From Sphingomonas mucosissima (GTDB lineage: Bacteria; Pseudomonadota; Alphaproteobacteria; Sphingomonadales; Sphingomonadaceae): DNA of 64,000 nt. The translations under genes and the position numbers were made by a program. The DNA is taken from positions 1,426,001 to 1,490,000 of the forward strand of contig NZ_NBBJ01000001.1 of the NCBI RefSeq assembly GCF_002197665.1. Reading direction: 5' to 3'. The notes under the pieces are model-generated. The model was not told the origin of the DNA, ran no database searches, and worked only from the letters and a program-made list of their open reading frames with translations. Of this stretch, positions 58,667 through 64,000 are shown one piece after another. Numbering within the stretch: the stretch's first letter is position 1; every line of letters starts with the position of its first letter.

Positions 58667-59025
58667 GTGCGGTTTTCCCGATCAAGCAAATCGGGGTCCG
58701 GCCTGCCGTCCACCTGATCGGTCCCGGTCTCCAGAAAGGTGCGCAACGCCAGCACGAGCGCCAGCGCCGTCATGCCAAACGAAATCACGATCGCGGTGAG
58801 CACCAGCGCCTGGGGCAACGGATCGGTGTAGCCCGTGGCGCCCTTTTCGTAGATCGCCGGACGACCGACCACGAGCCGCCCCATCGCGAACAGGAAAAGG
58901 TTGATCGCGTAGGACAGCATGGCGAGGCCAAGCACCACCGGAAAGGTGCGCGCGCGCAGGCACAGATAGATGCCGCCGGCGGTCAGGGCGCCGATCGCGG
59001 TTGCCACAAGGAACTCCATGCTCAT
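58663..59025 (-). CDS. mnhC: Mrp/Mnh antiporter subunit C
   Basis: This 120-residue NuoK-like subunit has three helices and the conserved VLGLAMLSYAINLFLFAMGR and DPLPQALVLTAIVISFGMTA segments. The C-terminal tail is hydrophilic (GTDQVDGRPDPDLLDRENRT). It overlaps the mnhAB stop and the mnhD start as ATGA, showing tight translational coupling. Confidence 0.95.
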   Translation of the reverse strand: MSMEFLVATAIGALTAGGIYLCLRARTFPVVLGLAMLSYAINLFLFAMGRLVVGRPAIYEKGATGYTDPLPQALVLTAIVISFGMTALALVLALRTFLETGTDQVDGRPDPDLLDRENRT

Positions 59026-61874
59026 CGCTGCAGCCCCCGTAGCTTGGCGGGATCGACGTCCATCGGGCCATCGTCCTCTGCCGGCTCCTTTTGCGCGCGC
59101 TGTGCGATATGGCTGAGCTCGGCGAGCGCCAGCATCACCGCGCCGATCACTGCGAGGGCGACGCCGATGTCGAACAACATCGCTGTTGCCAGCTCGAATT
59201 TGCCAACAATCGGCAAGGTGAAATAGCCAAAGGCGCTGGTGAACAGCGGCGCGTCGAATAGCAGCGAGCCGACCCCGGTCAGCGCGGCGATGATCACCCC
59301 GAAGCCGATCAGCGCATGCTCATCGATCTGCCGGCGCTGGTCCGCCCATTCGAAACCCGAGGCCATGTACTGCATCAACAAGGCGATCGACACGATCAGC
59401 CCGGCAATGAAGCCGCCTCCGGGCGAATTGTGGCCGCGCAGGAAAATGTAGAGCCCGACCATCATCGCGAGTGGCAGCAGGAGCCGCGCGGCGACGGCGA
59501 ACATCATCGGGTGGCGCTCCGGAGAGCGTGGCAGATCTGCGATCCATTCGCGCAGTCGCTGCCCCGATACGCCGCGTGCCGCCGGCTGAAGCAAGGCGAA
59601 GATGGTGAGCGCCGCGATGCCGAGCACCGTGATCTCGCCGAACGTGTCAAAGGCGCGGAAATCCACCAGCGTCACGTTCACGACATTGGTGCCACCCCCG
59701 CCGGAATAACTGTTGGCCCAATGGTAAGACGAAATCGGATCGTTCGGCGCGCGTGTCATCACCGCCCAGGCGGCGAGGCCGCTCGCGGTGCCGCCCGCCA
59801 GCCCCAGCAACAGGTTGCGCGCGCGCTCCTGGTTGCTCGATAGCTGCACGGGTTGCTTGGGCAACAGATTAAGCGCGAGCAACAGCAGCAGGATCGTGAC
59901 GGTTTCTACCGAGATCTGCGTCAGCGCGAGATCGGGCGCCGACAGGTAAATAAAGGCGAGCGAGACGACGAGACCGATGACGCTGATGTAGATAAGGGTC
60001 ACGAAGCGCTGCCGCGGCACAAGGGCGACTGCTGCGGTGGCAGCCAGCAGCAGCGTCCAGGCGACGATCGCAACCGGAGGCGCCGGCAGCAACGGCCGCG
60101 TGCCCGGTGCATATCCACCGTACCAGATCGCCTCAACGCCGATCACCACCGCCAGCAGGAACATCAGCGCCAACTGCCGCTGAAGGGAGCCGTTGTGCAC
60201 GGCATCGCTCATGCGGCGCGCCCATTGCACTAGACGCTCCAGCGCGGCCTCAAACAGGCGCTTCGCATCGGGCAGCCGCAAAAGCTCCCATCCGCGCAGA
60301 AGAGGACCATGGCGCCACAGCATCAGGCCGCCGGCGGCCACCGCAATGACGCTCAGCATCAACGCGGGCGTGATCCCATGCCAAAGCGCCGGGTGGAATT
60401 CTGGCGCCGTCCCGCCCGTGATGTCCGCCGCCGCGGGCGTGATCAGCCACCCCGTCAGCAATGCCGGGAACAGGCCGACAGCGATGGTCAGCGCAACCAA
60501 CAAGGCCGATGGCGCCCAAAGCCCGGCAGGCGGATCATGCGGCGAGGCCGGATACGCATCCCGCTGCGGCCCCAGATACAGCTGGACGATGAACCGGAGC
60601 GAATAGGCCACCGACAATGCGGCGCCGACCAGCGCCACAAGCGGCACGACCCACGGCGCCCCAAGCCAGGCGGTATGCACCGCCTCCTCCAGCATCATCT
60701 CCTTGGACAGGAAACCGCCAAGCGGCGGCAGACCCGCCATGGAAGCAGCGGCGATCATCCCGAGTGCCGCCGTGATCGGCATCAACTTGGCGAGACCACC
60801 CAGGAGACGGATGTCGCGCGTGCCAGCCTCGTGATCCACGATCCCGGCGTTCATGAACAGCGCGGCCTTGAAGAGCGAATGGTTGAGCAGGTGAAAGATG
60901 CCCGCCAACGCCGCGGCCGGCGTGCCGAAGCCGAACAACATGGTCATCAGGCCGAGTTGGCTGACGGTGGAATAAGCGAGAATGGCCTTAAGATCGTGCC
61001 GAAACAGCGCAATCGCGGCGCCCACCACCATGGTGATGAGCCCGGTGGTCGCGACCAGATAGAACCACAGATCGGTGCCGGCCAGCACCGGCCACAGCCG
61101 CGCCAGAAGGAACACGCCCGCCTTCACCATCGTCGCCGAATGCAGATAGGCACTGACCGGTGTCGGCGCCGCCATCGCGTGCGGAAGCCAGAAGTGGAAC
61201 GGGAATTGTGCTGATTTGGTGAAGCAGCCCAGCAGGATCAGCACGAGCGCCGCGGGGTAAAGCGGCGACGCGCGAACGACATCCCCCTGCGCGAGGACAT
61301 CGGTCAGTTCGTAGGAGCCGGCGACATGGCCGAGCAGCAAAAGCCCGCCAATCAGCGCCAGACCGCCGCCGCCGGTCACCGCCAGAGCCATCCGGGCGCC
61401 CTGCCGCCCTTCCGCCTTGTCACTGCGGAAGCCGATCAGCAGGAACGACGAAAGGCTGGTCAACTCCCAGAAGATCAGCAGCAGCAGAATGTTGCCGGAC
61501 AGTGCGATGCCGAGCATCGCACCCTGGAACAACAGGAGCAGCGAAAGGAAGCGGCCCATCGGCTCGCCGGCCGGCAGGTAGAAACGCGCATAGACGACGA
61601 TGAGCAGCCCAATGCCGAGGATCAGGCCCGCGAACAGCAGCCCGAGCGCGTCGAGACGCAAGGTGACGCTCAGATCAAGCGCCGGCACCCACGCGTAGCG
61701 GACCTGGTCAGCGATGCCGTTCAGCACGCCAGGCGCGACGAACAACAGCAATCCCAGCGCCGCTACGACATGCGCCACCGCAATGCCGGCGTGAACGCCC
61801 CGGCTCGCCCGCGGCAGCAACGCCAGCCAGGCGGAACCCAGAAATGGCAGCAAAGCCAAAAGGATCAGGTGCAA
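59022..61874 (-). CDS. mnhA: Mrp/Mnh antiporter fused subunits A and B
   Basis: The 950-residue protein starts at TTG 61874. Residues 1-780 are MnhA: NuoL-like helices with FWELTSLSSFLLIGFRSDKA, KSAQFPFHFWLPHAMAAPTP and GLPPLGGFLSKEMMLEEAVH, then the MnhA C-terminal extension (APDLALTQISVETVTILLLL). Residues about 800-930 are MnhB (LYIFLRGHNSPGGGFIAGLI). A/B fusion is the form usual in proteobacteria. With subunits C to G it exchanges Na+ or K+ for protons and supports pH and salt tolerance. It is the first gene of the operon. Confidence 0.95.
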   Translation of the reverse strand: MHLILLALLPFLGSAWLALLPRASRGVHAGIAVAHVVAALGLLLFVAPGVLNGIADQVRYAWVPALDLSVTLRLDALGLLFAGLILGIGLLIVVYARFYLPAGEPMGRFLSLLLLFQGAMLGIALSGNILLLLIFWELTSLSSFLLIGFRSDKAEGRQGARMALAVTGGGGLALIGGLLLLGHVAGSYELTDVLAQGDVVRASPLYPAALVLILLGCFTKSAQFPFHFWLPHAMAAPTPVSAYLHSATMVKAGVFLLARLWPVLAGTDLWFYLVATTGLITMVVGAAIALFRHDLKAILAYSTVSQLGLMTMLFGFGTPAAALAGIFHLLNHSLFKAALFMNAGIVDHEAGTRDIRLLGGLAKLMPITAALGMIAAASMAGLPPLGGFLSKEMMLEEAVHTAWLGAPWVVPLVALVGAALSVAYSLRFIVQLYLGPQRDAYPASPHDPPAGLWAPSALLVALTIAVGLFPALLTGWLITPAAADITGGTAPEFHPALWHGITPALMLSVIAVAAGGLMLWRHGPLLRGWELLRLPDAKRLFEAALERLVQWARRMSDAVHNGSLQRQLALMFLLAVVIGVEAIWYGGYAPGTRPLLPAPPVAIVAWTLLLAATAAVALVPRQRFVTLIYISVIGLVVSLAFIYLSAPDLALTQISVETVTILLLLLALNLLPKQPVQLSSNQERARNLLLGLAGGTASGLAAWAVMTRAPNDPISSYHWANSYSGGGGTNVVNVTLVDFRAFDTFGEITVLGIAALTIFALLQPAARGVSGQRLREWIADLPRSPERHPMMFAVAARLLLPLAMMVGLYIFLRGHNSPGGGFIAGLIVSIALLMQYMASGFEWADQRRQIDEHALIGFGVIIAALTGVGSLLFDAPLFTSAFGYFTLPIVGKFELATAMLFDIGVALAVIGAVMLALAELSHIAQRAQKEPAEDDGPMDVDPAKLRGLQR

Positions 61875-62253
61875 GCCGGGTCCCCAAAGCGAAGCAGCAC
61901 GAGATCGGCATCACGCAGGGGAAGCGGCGCCGCGCCAGCGAACGAATGAAACAAAGCAGCGGGCGTCATCTGGGCACGGCTCTCCGGCGCTGGCGGCCCG
62001 ACCAACGCACGACCTGCTCGCCCAAACGCAGGACCGAGCACCCAGGCCGTTTATTGCCTCCCGAGCGCCGCTCTGCAAGCGGAAGCTCGACGAAGGCAGA
62101 TACGCGCCTCATTACGGCGGCGGCCGCGGCGCTAGAGCGCGGGAGCCTAGGGCTGTGGAAGAAGGAATTGCCCCACCCTTTCCACGCTAACGGACCGGAC
62201 GATGGAAGGAAGCGCAGGCGCGTGCTGGAGCGTTCCTGCCCAGGATCAGGCGC
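61875..62253. other. Upstream region of the mnh operon with an imperfect hairpin
   Basis: These 379 bp lie between the chemoreceptor stop and mnhA, both on the minus strand, so they carry the mnh promoter. An extended imperfect hairpin at 62055-62098 has nested stems TGCCT/AGGCA, GAGC/GCTC and CCGCT/AGCGG (14 pairs). It could be a chemoreceptor transcript end or an mnh leader element. The plus-strand open frame spanning the gap looks like a shadow frame. Confidence 0.4.
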
Positions 62254-63903
62254 TCAGAATGCATTCCAATCGTCTGCTTTCGGCCGGGTGAGGGCGGAGA
62301 TGGCGGCAGGTGCCAGTGGTTTGACGGGCGAGACATAGCCGCCGTTGTTCGGCTTGGGTTTCATCGCTTCGACCTGGGTGTGGATCGAACGGCTGGTGCC
62401 ATTGTCAACCTTGAAGCGGGCGGCCTGTTCGCTGAGCGCCTGAACCTCGCTGGTGAGATTGCGGGCGGCAGCGGAGGTTTCCTCCACCATGGCGGCGTTC
62501 TGCTGGGTGGACTGATCCATGGTGCCGACCGCCGCCGAGATCTGGGTGATCGCGGAGGATTGCGCCTGGTTGTCGGCCGCCATGGTGGCGAGCAGCTCGT
62601 GCACCTGGCCAACGTCGCCCGAGATGTCGGCGAGCGCGCCGTCCACCTTCTGCACCATCTCCACCGCACAGACGATATCGGTCTGCGTGACGGTGAGCTG
62701 ATCGCGAGCGCGCTTGGCCTCTTCCTCGGCGCGCATGGCGAGCGCGGAGACGAGATCGGCGACCACGGCGAAGCCGCGGCCTGCATCTCCGGCACGGCCG
62801 GCCTCGACGGCGGCGTTCATCGCGAGAACGCGGGTCTGGAACGCGATCTTATCCAGCCCTTCAATCACGCTGTCGATGCCCTTGGCGCTTTCGGAAACGC
62901 GGCCCATCGCCTGCACCCCCTGATCGGCAACCGAGCGTCCGCCCGATACTGTGGTGATCGCGCCATCGGCCCGCTCCACCGTGGTCGCGGCAGCGGCAGC
63001 CGACGTGCGCAGCCGCTCGTCCATCTGCGAGATCGCTGCCGAGGTCTCTTCCAGGCTCGCGGCATTGCCTTCCGTGCGGCGTGCCAGATCCTCCGACGCC
63101 TGCGCGATCTCGACCGAGCCCGTGCGGATGGAGGCAATCACTTCCTGAACCTTGGCAATCACATCGGCCAGGCCGTGCCGGGTCGCTTCGAAATCCTCGC
63201 GCAACGAGCCAAATTCCGGCGGGAAGGACTGGCCCGCAGGGGTGGCGAGATCGCCCTGCCGCCATGCGCCAAGCCCGCGGCCGATGGTGGCGATCACCGT
63301 CTCCAGCGTTTCCGCGCGCGCGGTGCGCTCCGCCGAGGCGGCCTGCTCCATCGCTTCGCGGGTAGCCTGCGCCGCCGCAATCCCGTCCAGAAGCTTCACC
63401 AGCGCATTCGACAACCAGATCAGCGCGGCGGACTCGATGACGAGGATCAGCGCATGGAGGGCAATGCGGCCGAGCGAGCCACCGTCGTCAAACACCCATG
63501 AAGGCAGCGCCAGTCCGAGGACGAGGTGATGAAGCGCAATCACCACCGTGCCGGCCAGGATGGCGCGCCAGTCTGCGATCACGGTGGTCACCGCCAAGAC
63601 GGCGAAGAACAGCATGTGCAGATCGCTCTGCCAGGAATAGCCACTGAAGACGTACAGCAGCATCGCCGGCATTGCCGAGACCGTTAGCGCCATCGTGATC
63701 CGGGCGGCCTGATCGATCCGGCGGGTGAGGAAGATCCGGACAGGCTCGACCAGCAGCAAAACGGTGAGCACAACAGCTGCCCAGTCCATCGATTGTCCCG
63801 CAAACATCGCGCCGGCGATCACCGGAAGCGCAACGGCAGCCGTGAGCATGCACAATGCCCGCATCCCGGTTGCCCGAATGGTCGCGAGTGTCACCTGTTC
63901 CAA
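62254..63903 (-). CDS. Methyl-accepting chemotaxis protein with a six-helix membrane sensor
   Basis: The 549-residue receptor starts at TTG 63903 with GAAGGGA upstream. Residues 14-170 form about six transmembrane helices in place of a periplasmic ligand domain. A HAMP-like linker follows, then the MCP signalling domain with the hairpin tip [20 protein letters not shown] and [20 protein letters not shown]. The tip reads [10 protein letters not shown] where QTNLLALNAA is usual. The C-terminus DDWNAF resembles the WxxF tether that docks CheR in other receptors. The membrane sensor suggests detection of a membrane-state, redox or hydrophobic signal. No che genes are adjacent. Confidence 0.92.
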   Translation of the reverse strand: MEQVTLATIRATGMRALCMLTAAVALPVIAGAMFAGQSMDWAAVVLTVLLLVEPVRIFLTRRIDQAARITMALTVSAMPAMLLYVFSGYSWQSDLHMLFFAVLAVTTVIADWRAILAGTVVIALHHLVLGLALPSWVFDDGGSLGRIALHALILVIESAALIWLSNALVKLLDGIAAAQATREAMEQAASAERTARAETLETVIATIGRGLGAWRQGDLATPAGQSFPPEFGSLREDFEATRHGLADVIAKVQEVIASIRTGSVEIAQASEDLARRTEGNAASLEETSAAISQMDERLRTSAAAAATTVERADGAITTVSGGRSVADQGVQAMGRVSESAKGIDSVIEGLDKIAFQTRVLAMNAAVEAGRAGDAGRGFAVVADLVSALAMRAEEEAKRARDQLTVTQTDIVCAVEMVQKVDGALADISGDVGQVHELLATMAADNQAQSSAITQISAAVGTMDQSTQQNAAMVEETSAAARNLTSEVQALSEQAARFKVDNGTSRSIHTQVEAMKPKPNNGGYVSPVKPLAPAAISALTRPKADDWNAF

Positions 63904-64000
63904 AACGTCTTCCCTTCCTGGCTACAGCCGCCGCCGCGAGCGGCGATCACGAGCGCCCCTGCCCGCGCTGCCGGCCCCACAAGCCGCGCCCGTGCGCCGT

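Noticed and set aside
61844..62338. 164-codon plus-strand ORF across the mnh/chemoreceptor gap
   Set aside because: It overlaps both flanking genes antisense, is Arg/Ser/Gly-rich and shows no recognisable domain.

Overview
The window is a GC-rich stretch of an alphaproteobacterial chromosome. It is most likely from a sphingomonad (Sphingomonas or a close relative). I infer this from the split F-type ATPase operon with a very short epsilon subunit, the three-part PntA1/PntA2/PntB transhydrogenase, a tiny aa3-oxidase subunit IV gene, three large TonB-dependent receptors, an AcnD/PrpF methylcitrate pathway and a fused MnhA-MnhB antiporter subunit. No species can be named from the sequence alone. 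I see no insertion sequence, prophage or CRISPR array, and nearly all genes are chromosomal housekeeping or metabolic genes packed in short operons with many 4-nt ATGA overlaps.

Layout. 1-2645 (+): end of yidC, engB, a glutathione-S-transferase homologue and dapE. 2664-7872 (-): the F1 operon atpH-atpA-abm-atpG-atpD-atpC, with an unexpected ABM-fold monooxygenase gene wedged between atpA and atpG, a palindromic repeat between atpD and atpC, and a strong terminator. 8010-12317: dienelactone hydrolase, a disrupted HExxH/TPR gene, an enoyl-CoA hydratase and Ada. 12450-17229: an orphan CpaF ATPase, a histidine-rich ZnuD-like receptor, a PilZ protein and a DUF2934 protein. 17312-25486 (+): a four-gene alpha-glucan/trehalose operon, glgX-treZ-malQ-treY. 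25502-34175: queH, divergent from the methylcitrate operon acnD-prpF-prpC-prpB, followed by a ScfR/RamB-type regulator. 34336-43438: a siderophore-type receptor, a PAP2 phosphatase, trmB, proS with a coupled but broken hotdog thioesterase, then a low-GC patch holding a 55-codon peptide gene upstream of an EamA transporter and a DUF885 peptidase. 43606-49877: a TetR regulator, a frameshifted TonB receptor with a palindromic candidate operator, a roughly 0.8-kb stretch without genes, tRNA-Arg(ACG), a lipoprotein, a DUF2141 protein and tRNA-Val(TAC). 49980-55901: a MarR-like regulator, pntB-pntA2-pntA1, a cox subunit IV gene and an orphan NtrC-like regulator with an altered GAFTGA loop. 55964-61874 (-): the Mrp/Mnh cation/proton antiporter operon. 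62254-63903 (-): a membrane chemoreceptor.

Functional themes. Energy coupling is covered by F1-ATPase, proton-translocating transhydrogenase and the Mrp antiporter. Storage and stress metabolism is covered by glycogen debranching and trehalose synthesis. Propionyl-CoA is oxidised by the methylcitrate cycle. Three genes carry single-nucleotide lesions in otherwise intact frames: an in-frame TAA in the peptidase/TPR gene, an in-frame TAA in the thioesterase gene, and a 1-nt deletion in the TonB receptor. They are either real decay or assembly errors. The most open-ended signals are the small peptide gene near 40.5 kb, the ABM gene inside the ATP synthase operon, the phased TTCGC repeats upstream of queH/acnD, and the structured pntA1-pntA2 spacer.
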